A DNA stretch of 5,735 bases from Brevundimonas sp. UBA7635 (GTDB taxonomy: Bacteria; Pseudomonadota; Alphaproteobacteria; Caulobacterales; Caulobacteraceae): assembly GCA_002483865.1 (NCBI GenBank), contig DLIT01000066.1:1-5735 (forward strand), in the 5' to 3' direction. Shown here piece after piece: positions 1-5,676 of this stretch. The stretch's first letter is position 1; each line of letters begins with the position of its first letter. The notes under the pieces are model-generated. The model saw nothing but the letters and a program-made list of their open reading frames with translations, had not been told where the DNA came from and did no database searches. A program made the position numbers and the translations under genes.

Positions 1-1
1 C

Positions 2-3000
2 TGGGCCGAGGGCTTCGGCGTGGCCTACCGGGCCCGCTACGATGCCGACGAGGCCGTGGCCGACCTCAACCAGTTCGACCGCCTGAACGATGGCTCGGTC
101 GGTGACGGCGTCCATGCCCAGTCGGTGGCCGTGCGCGCCTTCCGCACCGAGGCCGAATCCCCGCTGCAGTTCCGCTTCAAGCTCTATCGCCGTGGCGCTG
201 CGGTGCCGCTGTCGGATGTCCTGCCCATCCTGGCCGACATGGGGCTGAAGACGCTAGAGGAATCGGACCACGTGATCCGCTCGATCGGGGCTGATCCCAT
301 CTATGTCCATGACTTCCTGCTGGAAGACCCTCGTGGCGAAGCGCTCCGCTTTGCCGACATCAAGGCCCCGTTTGAAGCGGCCTTTGCTGCCGTCTGGGCG
401 GGCCGCACCGAAAGCGACGGCTTCAATCGTCTGGTGATGGAGCTGGGCATCGACTGGCGCGAGGCGGCCCTGATCCGCACCCTGGCCCGTTATCGCCAGC
501 AGACCGGTCTTGACCCGTCGCAGGCAGTCCAGGAAGCGGCCCTGACGCAATACCCGGCTGTGTCGCGTGCCATCCTGGCCCTGTTCGCGGCCAAGTTCGA
601 TCCGGCCAAGGGAGGCGACGCCGCTGCCCGAACTGGCGAGGTCGATCGCCTTGACGCCGACATCAAGATCCTGCTCCAGGAGGTCAAGAGCCTGGACCAC
701 GACCGGGTGCTTCGTCGCCTGGCCGCTCTGGTCGACGCGATCAAGCGCACCAACTTCTATCAGGTCGATGCCGATGGCACGCCCAAGCCGCACATCTCGA
801 TCAAGATCGCCCCGCGCGAGGTCGAGGACATGCCGCTGCCCAAGCCTTTCCGCGAAATCTTCGTCTGGGCCCCGCACGTCGAGGGCGCGCACCTGCGCTT
901 TGGGCCGGTGGCCCGTGGCGGCCTGCGCTGGTCCGATCGCCGCGACGACTTCCGCACCGAGGTTCTGGGTCTGGTGAAGGCTCAGCAGGTGAAGAACTCG
1001 GTCATCGTTCCGGTCGGCTCCAAGGGCGGCTTCTATCCCAAGCAGCTGCCGGTCGGTGGTGACCGCGACGCCATGCAGGCCGAAGCCATCCGCGCCTACA
1101 AGACCTTCCTGTCCGGCATGCTGGACGTGACCGACAACATCGTCGGCGAAGGCGCGCCGGTGCGGCCCGACAATGTGATCGCCTGGGAAGGTGACGACCC
1201 CTATCTGGTGGTGGCCGCCGACAAGGGCACGGCCACCTTCTCCGACATCGCCAATGGCGTGTCCCAGTCCTATGGCTTCTGGCTGGACGATGCCTTCGCC
1301 TCGGGCGGCTCGGCTGGCTACGACCACAAGGAAATGGGCATCACCGCACGCGGTGCCTGGGAGGCGGTCAAGCGCCACTTCCGCGAGATCGGCAAGGATA
1401 TCCAGTCCGAGCCCTTCACCGTCGCCGGTGTGGGTGACATGTCGGGTGACGTATTTGGCAATGGTATGCTGCTGTCCAGGGCCATCAAGCTGGTAGCGGC
1501 CTTTGACCACCGTGATATCTTCCTCGATCCGAACCCCGATCCGGCCAAGTCGTGGGAAGAGCGCAACCGTCTGTTCAACACGCCGCGCACCACCTGGCAG
1601 GACTATGACAAGTCGCTGATTTCGGAAGGCGGCGGCGTCTTCCCGCGCAGCGCAAAGTCGATCACCCTGACACCGCAGATCAAGGCCATGCTGGACATCG
1701 AGACCGACGAGGTCACGCCGTTCGAGCTGATGCAGGCGGTCCTGAAGTCGCGTGTGGAGCTGCTCTACTTTGGTGGCATTGGCACCTACATCAAGGGTGC
1801 GGGCGAGACCAATGCCCAGGCCGGTGACAAGGCCAACGACGCCATCCGTATCAACGGCGGTGAAATCCGCGCGGCGGTGGTCGGCGAAGGGGCCAACCTG
1901 GGCGCCACCCAGCTGGGCCGTATCGAGGCGGCCCGTGCGGGCGTGCGCCTGAACACCGACGCCATCGACAACTCGGCCGGCGTGGACTCCTCGGACCACG
2001 AGGTGAACATCAAGATCCTGACCGGTGGTGCCATCGCCTCGGGCCGCCTGAAGGCCGAGGATCGCAATGAGCTGCTGAAGTCCATGACCGACGAGGTGGG
2101 ACTGAAGGTGCTGGCGCACAACTATGACCAGACCCTGGCCCTGACCCTGCAACAGGCGGACGGCGCTGCGGCCCTGGACGCCCAGCAGGCCTTTATGCAG
2201 CACCTGTCGGCCCAGGGTAAACTGAACCGGGCTGTCGAGTACCTGCCCGACGATGCCCGCATCGCCGAGATGAAGCTGCAAGGGATCGCCCTGGCCCGGC
2301 CGGAACTGGCTGTCCTGATGGCCTATTCCAAGCTGGAACTGTTCGACGCCATCGTGGCCTCCTCGGCCCCGGACGATACCTTCTTCGAAAAGATGCTGGT
2401 GGAATACTTCCCCGCCCCGCTGGCGCGCTTCGAAGAGGATATGAAGTCCCACCGCCTGCGTCGCGACATCATCGCCACCGTCCTGTCGAACGAGATCGTC
2501 AACATGACGGGCGCGACCTTCCCCGATCGCCTGCGCGCGGCGGCGGAATGCGACACGGCGGCCATGGTCACGGCCTTTGAAACGGCCCGGCAGGTCTTCC
2601 GCCTGGACGAGGCCTGGAAGGCGGTGTCGGCGCTTGACCTGAAGATCCCGGCCGAGGCCCAGACGGCGCTCTATGCCGAGATCGCCATGGTCCTGCGTCG
2701 CCAGACCTACTGGCTGGCCCGGCGCGCTGCCCGTAACGAGACGACGGTCTCGGGCATGATTGCTGCCTACAGGCCTGCCGCTGACGCCCTGCGCGCGGCG
2801 GGTCCGGCGGTGCTGTCGCGCTATGAGCAGTCCCGCTATGAAAGCCGGGTGAAGTCCTTCATCGAGCTGGGTGCGCCCGAGGACCTGGCCCGCGACATCG
2901 CCATGCTGCGCCCGATGGTGGCCACAGCCGATATCGGAGACCTGGCTACCGAACTGGGCTGGAGCGCCCCGGCCATGGCCCGCCTCTATCACCAGATCGG

Positions 3001-3331
3001 TGCGGCCTTCGACTTCGACCGTCTGCGCGTGGCATCCGGATCGGTGCCGTCGGCGGACCACTTCGATCGCTTGGCGGTTCGTCGCCTGATCCAGGACCTG
3101 ATGGCCGAGCAGATCCAGCTGACCCGCAGCGTGGCCAAGGTCTCGGCTGAGGCTACCGGCTCGACCGAGGAAACGGCCGAGCAGGCGGTCGATGCCTGGA
3201 TCGGCGGTCGCCTGGCCGAGGTCGAGGCCCTGCGCACCTCGGTCGACGAGATCGAGGCGTCCGGCTCGGGCTGGACCTTTGCCAAGCTGACCATTGCCAA
3301 TGGCGTGATCCGCTCGATGCTGGAGGGTTGA
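2..3331 (+). CDS. gdhZ: NAD-specific glutamate dehydrogenase, large type, C-terminal part (5' end outside window)
   Basis: This gene oxidatively deaminates L-glutamate to 2-oxoglutarate and ammonium with NAD+ in the cytoplasm. The open frame runs from base 2 to the TGA at 3329-3331, giving 1109 residues. The family is usually about 1600 residues, so roughly the first third is missing; the GTG at 20 is internal. Family landmarks, numbered in the fragment, are GGLRWSDRRDDFR at 306 onward running into KNSVIVPVGSKGGF ending at 344 (glutamate site and catalytic lysine region), GVGDMSGDVFGNGML at 476-490, GEGANLGATQLGR near 628-640 (nucleotide-binding part), and NTDAIDNSAGVDSSDHEVN at 651-669. From about residue 760 (LARPELAVLMAYSK) the long helical C-terminal domain follows. 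No frameshift or internal stop is seen. The Caulobacter homologue GdhZ also acts on FtsZ together with KidO; that role is not visible here, and the gene symbol assumes a Caulobacterales host. A terminator follows within 35 bases, so it probably ends its own transcript. Confidence 0.96.
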   Translation, partial: WAEGFGVAYRARYDADEAVADLNQFDRLNDGSVGDGVHAQSVAVRAFRTEAESPLQFRFKLYRRGAAVPLSDVLPILADMGLKTLEESDHVIRSIGADPIYVHDFLLEDPRGEALRFADIKAPFEAAFAAVWAGRTESDGFNRLVMELGIDWREAALIRTLARYRQQTGLDPSQAVQEAALTQYPAVSRAILALFAAKFDPAKGGDAAARTGEVDRLDADIKILLQEVKSLDHDRVLRRLAALVDAIKRTNFYQVDADGTPKPHISIKIAPREVEDMPLPKPFREIFVWAPHVEGAHLRFGPVARGGLRWSDRRDDFRTEVLGLVKAQQVKNSVIVPVGSKGGFYPKQLPVGGDRDAMQAEAIRAYKTFLSGMLDVTDNIVGEGAPVRPDNVIAWEGDDPYLVVAADKGTATFSDIANGVSQSYGFWLDDAFASGGSAGYDHKEMGITARGAWEAVKRHFREIGKDIQSEPFTVAGVGDMSGDVFGNGMLLSRAIKLVAAFDHRDIFLDPNPDPAKSWEERNRLFNTPRTTWQDYDKSLISEGGGVFPRSAKSITLTPQIKAMLDIETDEVTPFELMQAVLKSRVELLYFGGIGTYIKGAGETNAQAGDKANDAIRINGGEIRAAVVGEGANLGATQLGRIEAARAGVRLNTDAIDNSAGVDSSDHEVNIKILTGGAIASGRLKAEDRNELLKSMTDEVGLKVLAHNYDQTLALTLQQADGAAALDAQQAFMQHLSAQGKLNRAVEYLPDDARIAEMKLQGIALARPELAVLMAYSKLELFDAIVASSAPDDTFFEKMLVEYFPAPLARFEEDMKSHRLRRDIIATVLSNEIVNMTGATFPDRLRAAAECDTAAMVTAFETARQVFRLDEAWKAVSALDLKIPAEAQTALYAEIAMVLRRQTYWLARRAARNETTVSGMIAAYRPAADALRAAGPAVLSRYEQSRYESRVKSFIELGAPEDLARDIAMLRPMVATADIGDLATELGWSAPAMARLYHQIGAAFDFDRLRVASGSVPSADHFDRLAVRRLIQDLMAEQIQLTRSVAKVSAEATGSTEETAEQAVDAWIGGRLAEVEALRTSVDEIEASGSGWTFAKLTIANGVIRSMLEG

Positions 3332-3361
3332 GCTCCCTCTGACAGCCAGGACGACATCCGG

Positions 3362-3389
3362 GGGCCCGCTGGCGAAAGTCAGCGGGCCC
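3362..3389 (+). terminator. Hairpin terminator of the glutamate dehydrogenase gene
   Basis: A 12-bp stem pairs 3362-3373 (GGGCCCGCTGGC) with 3378-3389 (GTCAGCGGGCCC), containing one G-T pair and closed by C-GAAA-G, a stable GNRA tetraloop. It lies 30 bases after the dehydrogenase stop codon. The downstream tract (TTGGCGTTTCG) is only weakly T-rich, so termination efficiency is uncertain, but the stem is strong and correctly placed. It could also act as a 3' end stabiliser. Confidence 0.8.
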
Positions 3390-3419
3390 TTGGCGTTTCG
3401 GGGCTCTTCGCGCTAGGTC
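3390..3419 (+). promoter_or_regulatory. Candidate housekeeping promoter for the Usp gene
   Basis: TTGGCG at 3390-3395 and GCTAGGTC at 3412-3419 resemble the Caulobacter housekeeping elements (TTGACGS, then GCTANAWC). The -10-like element matches 7 of 8 positions. Read as sigma-70 hexamers, TTGGCG and CTAGGT (3413-3418) are separated by 17 bases. A start near 3425 would give a leader of about 30 bases before the ATG at 3454. The -35-like element begins directly at the foot of the upstream terminator stem. This is motif reading only. Confidence 0.45.
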
Positions 3420-3453
3420 TTTTCCCTTTGCATCGCCAAGACGAGACAGGCTC

Positions 3454-3921
3454 ATGACGAGAAAATTCTTGGTCGTTGTCGACGACAGCCCCGAGTTCAA
3501 AGCGGCCCTGGGCTATGCCGCACGTCGTGCGCGCTCGACCAACGGCCGCGTGGTCCTTCTGCGAGCCCTGCCCGACAGTTCGGATGAGCACTGGTCCGGC
3601 GTCCGCGACGAGATCCGCCGCCAGCAGCGCGCCGAGGCTGAGGCGCTTCTGGCCCGCATCGGCGATGAGGCAGCTGAACGATCCGGTGCGCCAGCCATCT
3701 TCATCATCGAGGAGGGAGACGCCCAGGATGCGATCCGCAAGACGGTCAAGGCTGACCTTGATATCAAGATTTTGGTCCTGGCCGCCAGCGCCGGTGCCCG
3801 TGGCCCCGGCCCGCTGGTCTCGGCGGTACTGAAACAGGGCGGCTTCCACAGCGGTCGCAAGCTGCCGGTGACGATCGTGCCCGGAGAACTGAGCGAAGAA
3901 GACCTGTCCGACCTGGCATAG
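3454..3921 (+). CDS. Universal stress protein (UspA-fold) family
   Basis: The product has 155 residues, the normal size for a single-domain Usp, with no signal peptide or membrane segment, so it is probably cytoplasmic. The N-terminal strand and acidic turn KFLVVVDDSPEF (4-15), the second strand RVVLLRAL (32-39), the region AIFIIEEGDAQDAIRKTV (81-98) and the strand DIKILVLAAS (103-112) follow the alternating alpha/beta Usp pattern. The ATP-binding signature Gx2Gx9G(S/T) is not intact: G114 and G117 are present but residue 127 is K where the next glycine is expected. The final strand LPVTIVPG (137-144) is typical. Nucleotide binding is therefore doubtful and the precise role unknown. The ATG at 3454 is chosen because it starts directly before the first Usp strand; the ribosome site is weak (GAGACAGG, 3443-3450). 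The 58-base gap to nfu holds no terminator, so the two genes may be co-transcribed. Confidence 0.85.
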   Translation: MTRKFLVVVDDSPEFKAALGYAARRARSTNGRVVLLRALPDSSDEHWSGVRDEIRRQQRAEAEALLARIGDEAAERSGAPAIFIIEEGDAQDAIRKTVKADLDIKILVLAASAGARGPGPLVSAVLKQGGFHSGRKLPVTIVPGELSEEDLSDLA

Positions 3922-3979
3922 CCATCAGAAGAGCACCCTACCCCTTGAACCACTGCGCGGCAGGGCGCATCTGAGCTTC

Positions 3980-4537
3980 ATGTTCATCCAGACCGAACCG
4001 ACGCCGAACCCCAACGTCCTGATGTTCCTGCCTGGGCGCGAGGTCGCGCCTCAGGGGACCTTGGAATATCGCACCATTGATGAGGCGACCCAGTCACCCC
4101 TCGCCGAAGCCCTGTTTGAGCTGGAAGGCGTCGAAGGTGTCTTTTTTGGCGCGGACTACATATCGGTTTCCCGCTCGGTCCACGGCCCCGACTGGTCGCA
4201 GATGAAGTCGACAGTCCTGCCGGTGATCATGGACCATTTCGTCTCGGGTGCCCCCCTGATCCGCCACGGCGCTGACGGTGTCGTCTCGGATGTGGAGGAC
4301 AACGAGATCGTCGCCGAGATCAAGGCCCTGCTGGACAGCCGGGTCCGCCCGGCCGTGGCCCAGGACGGCGGTGATATCCTGTTCGATCACTTCGATGAAG
4401 AGACGGGCATCTTGCGCCTGCGGATGCGGGGTGCCTGCTCTGGCTGCCCGTCCTCATCGGCCACGCTGAAGGCCGGGGTGGAACAGATGATGCGTCACTA
4501 TATTCCCGAAGTGACCAGCGTCGAGCAGATCATCTGA
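3980..4537 (+). CDS. nfuA: NifU-like Fe-S cluster scaffold/carrier (Nfu)
   Basis: This is an iron-sulfur cluster carrier that receives a cluster from the assembly machinery and passes it to target enzymes in the cytoplasm. It has 185 residues in two domains. The Nfu_N domain spans about 1-88 and begins with the hallmark MFIQTEPTPNPNVLMFLPG. The NifU C-terminal domain spans about 107-180, with VRPAVAQDGGDI (122-133) and the cluster-binding CxxC, C153 and C156, in RGACSGCPSSSATLK. Both cysteines are intact, and length and domain order match the alphaproteobacterial/mitochondrial NFU1 type rather than the E. coli NfuA N-domain, so the symbol is used loosely. The ATG at 3980 gives the canonical MFIQTE start; the preceding Shine-Dalgarno is poor (TGAG, 3972-3975). 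A terminator follows the stop. The gap before it contains TTGAAC at 3945-3950 without a convincing -10. Confidence 0.95.
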   Translation: MFIQTEPTPNPNVLMFLPGREVAPQGTLEYRTIDEATQSPLAEALFELEGVEGVFFGADYISVSRSVHGPDWSQMKSTVLPVIMDHFVSGAPLIRHGADGVVSDVEDNEIVAEIKALLDSRVRPAVAQDGGDILFDHFDEETGILRLRMRGACSGCPSSSATLKAGVEQMMRHYIPEVTSVEQII

Positions 4538-4545
4538 CCGGGCTC

Positions 4546-4565
4546 GGGGCTTTTCGCCCCTGTTT
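4546..4565 (+). terminator. Short intrinsic terminator after nfu
   Basis: GGGGC (4546-4550) pairs with GCCCC (4556-4560) across a TTTTC loop, starting 9 bases after the nfu stop, and is followed by TGTTT (4561-4565). The stem is short but all G-C. The T-rich tail is also the left end of the palindrome at 4561-4576, so the two elements share bases. Confidence 0.6.
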
Positions 4566-4576
4566 CACATGAAACA
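4561..4576. other. parS-like palindrome (candidate ParB binding site)
   Basis: TGTTTCACATGAAACA is a perfect inverted repeat of 7-base arms (TGTTTCA / TGAAACA) around CA. The widely conserved bacterial parS centromere sequence is TGTTTCACGTGAAACA; this site differs only at position 9 (A at 4569 instead of G), which breaks the symmetry of the central CG. It is intergenic, between the nfu terminator and the first XRE gene. Known parS sites cluster near the replication origin and load ParB for chromosome segregation. The alternative is an operator for the downstream XRE regulator. I cannot see parA/parB or the origin in this window, so location relative to them is unknown. Confidence 0.55.
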
Positions 4577-4600
4577 CTACCATGGTCTGACGGGCTCGGG

Positions 4601-4606
4601 CATTAT
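4601..4606 (+). promoter_or_regulatory. Possible -10 element for a leaderless first XRE gene
   Basis: CATTAT matches TATAAT at 4 of 6 positions and ends 5 bases before the ATG at 4612, which would place the transcription start at or next to the start codon. No Shine-Dalgarno-like purine run lies before this ATG, which fits a leaderless message, a common arrangement in Caulobacter. No convincing -35 element is visible, so this is tentative. Confidence 0.25.
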
Positions 4607-4611
4607 GCGGC

Positions 4612-5217
4612 ATGGCTCGATTTTCCGCCGATAATGAAGCCAGTGCCCAGGTACGGGCGCTTGGAGAAGCCCTCTCGCGCCTGCGCAAAGAACGCGGCTT
4701 AAGCCAGGCCGAGGCTGGCCAGAGGCTTGGTATGTCCAGCCAAGGGTGGGGCCTTTATGAAGCGGGGAAGCGCAGTGGCCTGTTCCGGCCCGACGTGCAG
4801 CGGCGGCTGACGGCGGCTCTCGGCGCGACACCGGAAGACCTGATGCTTCTGCTGACCGACGCTCCCTCTTCCGCTGCAGCACCGACGGCTCCGGGACCGA
4901 CAGGCCTTGCAGCGCGCGGGCGGAGTTTCGATTCCGGCCCGCCTCAGACCCGTAATCATTTCCGCCTAGAAACCGATGACCTCAACCCGTGGGCAGCGGC
5001 CGGGACGGTGCTGGAGTATGTCCCCGGCCGCTGGCCCCGTCGCGATCAGGGCTGCATTCTGACGCTGAGGGACGGAAGCCAGAAGGCACGCCTCTATGTT
5101 CGCTCCGACGACCACGAGCTGGTGGTGCGCGGTGCCGGTGCCCTGCTGTCGATCGAGAAATTGCCCCGGGCCGAAGTGGCCTCGGTCTCGGCGGTGGTGG
5201 CCCGCCTCGACGACTGA
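4612..5217 (+). CDS. XRE-family regulator with a C-terminal S24/LexA-like domain lacking the catalytic serine
   Basis: The 201-residue protein is a probable cytoplasmic DNA-binding repressor of unknown target. Residues 16-80 form a Cro/cI-type helix-turn-helix; the core is LSRLRKERGLSQAEAGQRLG (21-40) followed by MSSQGWGLYEAGKRS, with an unusual WGLYEAG where the family usually has IsrwE.G. An Ala/Pro-rich linker (about 83-115) leads to a C-terminal domain (about 117-201) whose order resembles the S24 fold: NPWAAAGTVLEYVPG, then GCILTLRDGSQKARLYVR, then EVASVSAVVARLDD. Where active members have a Ser-Met nucleophile before the P..xxGD segment, this protein has DLNPW, so self-cleavage looks absent; the fold assignment is my inference. 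The ATG at 4612 is the only option: the frame has a stop at 4588 and no start codon between. The next in-frame Met is residue 41, inside the HTH. It lies 35 bases downstream of the parS-like palindrome. Confidence 0.85.
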   Translation: MARFSADNEASAQVRALGEALSRLRKERGLSQAEAGQRLGMSSQGWGLYEAGKRSGLFRPDVQRRLTAALGATPEDLMLLLTDAPSSAAAPTAPGPTGLAARGRSFDSGPPQTRNHFRLETDDLNPWAAAGTVLEYVPGRWPRRDQGCILTLRDGSQKARLYVRSDDHELVVRGAGALLSIEKLPRAEVASVSAVVARLDD

Positions 5218-5231
5218 GTGAAACAAATTGG

Positions 5232-5258
5232 TTGAAACGAAATCGTTTCCATGAAATC
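5232..5258 (+). promoter_or_regulatory. Candidate promoter of the second XRE gene
   Basis: TTGAAAC (5232-5238) resembles the Caulobacter -35 element TTGACGS. After 12 bases, within the usual 10-14, ATGAAATC (5251-5258) resembles GCTANAWC at 5 of 8 positions. The start would fall near 5265, giving a leader of about 20 bases before the ATG at 5287. The -10 match is weak; the support comes mainly from position and from the palindrome sitting between the two elements. Confidence 0.4.
5234..5249. promoter_or_regulatory. Perfect palindrome, candidate operator
   Basis: GAAACGAAATCGTTTC consists of perfect 7-base inverted arms (GAAACGA / TCGTTTC) around AA. It lies in the 69-base gap before the second XRE gene and fills the space between the candidate -35 and -10 elements, where a bound dimer would block RNA polymerase. 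Size and symmetry suit an XRE dimer, so autorepression by the downstream gene product is the simplest reading. An imperfect second palindrome, AACAAATTGGTT (5222-5233), abuts it upstream. It is too short and A-rich in the centre to be a terminator. Confidence 0.6.
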
Positions 5259-5274
5259 CTGACCTCGTAAGGGT

Positions 5275-5280
5275 GAAGGG
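5275..5280 (+). promoter_or_regulatory. Ribosome binding site of the second XRE gene
   Basis: GAAGGG lies 6 bases upstream of the ATG at 5287. It supports that start over the overlapping ATG at 5282, which is in another frame. It is the clearest Shine-Dalgarno in the window apart from that of tsaB. Confidence 0.6.
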
Positions 5281-5286
5281 AATGTC

Positions 5287-5655
5287 ATGTCGCGCCATAG
5301 TCAGGACATTGATCGGCTGGTCGGCCTGCGCGTCGCCCAGCTGCGGCAGGCGCGGGGCCTGTCCCAGACGGCCCTGGCCGACCAGCTGGGCGTCAGCTTT
5401 CAGCAGGTCCAGAAGTATGAGAAGGGCCTGAACCGCATCTCGGCCTCGCGTCTCTTCCACTTGGCTGAGGTGCTGGACTGTTCGATCGCGGACCTGTTTC
5501 CCCAGCGGTCCGGCGGGACTGACCTGCCGGTCGGACTGGTCAGTCTTCTGGCCTCGACGGATGGCCGGACCCTGGCTTCTTCCTTTGCCCAGATCGCCGA
5601 CCCCCTGGTGCGCCAGGCGCTCAGCCGGATTGCCGTGGCGCTGGCGAAAGCCTGA
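5287..5655 (+). CDS. Compact XRE-family transcriptional regulator (PraR-like alphaproteobacterial type)
   Basis: The 122-residue protein is a probable dimeric cytoplasmic DNA-binding regulator. The helix-turn-helix spans about 11-70: VGLRVAQLRQARGLSQTALADQLG (12-35), then the recognition region GVSFQQVQKYEKGLNRISAS (35-54), ending LAEVLDCSIADLFP. The FQQ-QKYEKGxNR segment is the signature of a large alphaproteobacterial group that includes rhizobial PraR. The C-terminus, GRTLASSFAQIADPLVRQAL (93-112), matches that group's usual G-L--F--I-D--VR tail, probably helical and possibly for dimerisation. The target is unknown; the palindrome in its own promoter region suggests autoregulation. Only 21 bases and no terminator separate it from tsaB, so the two are probably transcribed together. 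A cI-like phage repressor is less likely, since no phage genes adjoin it and the tail is the chromosomal type. Confidence 0.88.
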   Translation: MSRHSQDIDRLVGLRVAQLRQARGLSQTALADQLGVSFQQVQKYEKGLNRISASRLFHLAEVLDCSIADLFPQRSGGTDLPVGLVSLLASTDGRTLASSFAQIADPLVRQALSRIAVALAKA

Positions 5656-5676
5656 GCGGGGGGCTAGGAAGCCCGC
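5656..5676 (+). promoter_or_regulatory. tsaB ribosome site within a small hairpin
   Basis: AGGA at 5666-5669 lies 7 bases before the tsaB ATG and is a good Shine-Dalgarno. It sits in the loop of a possible hairpin: GGGC (5661-5664) pairing with GCCC (5671-5674), or alternatively GCGGG (5656-5660) with CCCGC (5672-5676). The ribosome site is solid; any regulatory effect of the fold is speculative. Confidence 0.45.

Noticed and set aside
254..3061. A 935-codon open frame on the minus strand opposite the dehydrogenase gene
   Set aside because: GC-rich codon bias on the sense strand routinely removes stops from one antisense frame. The translation is rich in Gly, Gln, His, Arg and Val with no recognisable domain, whereas the sense strand carries clear family motifs.
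3153..3953. Minus-strand and alternate-frame open frames around the Usp gene
   Set aside because: Low-complexity Arg/Ser/Pro-rich translations overlapping a well-supported Usp frame, with no ribosome sites or family motifs.
3954..3969. TGCGC/GCGCA inverted repeat just before nfu
   Set aside because: Only 5-bp arms in GC-rich sequence, no T-tract and no known operator resemblance; likely chance.
4696..4705. GGCTTAAGCC palindrome with a TTAA core, considered as a CtrA half-site
   Set aside because: It lies inside the helix-turn-helix coding sequence and no second TTAA follows at the 7-base spacing a CtrA box needs.
4612..5655. The two helix-turn-helix genes as a toxin-antitoxin pair or prophage immunity module
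   Set aside because: Neither protein resembles a toxin, they are 69 bases apart with separate signals, and no integrase or phage gene is nearby.
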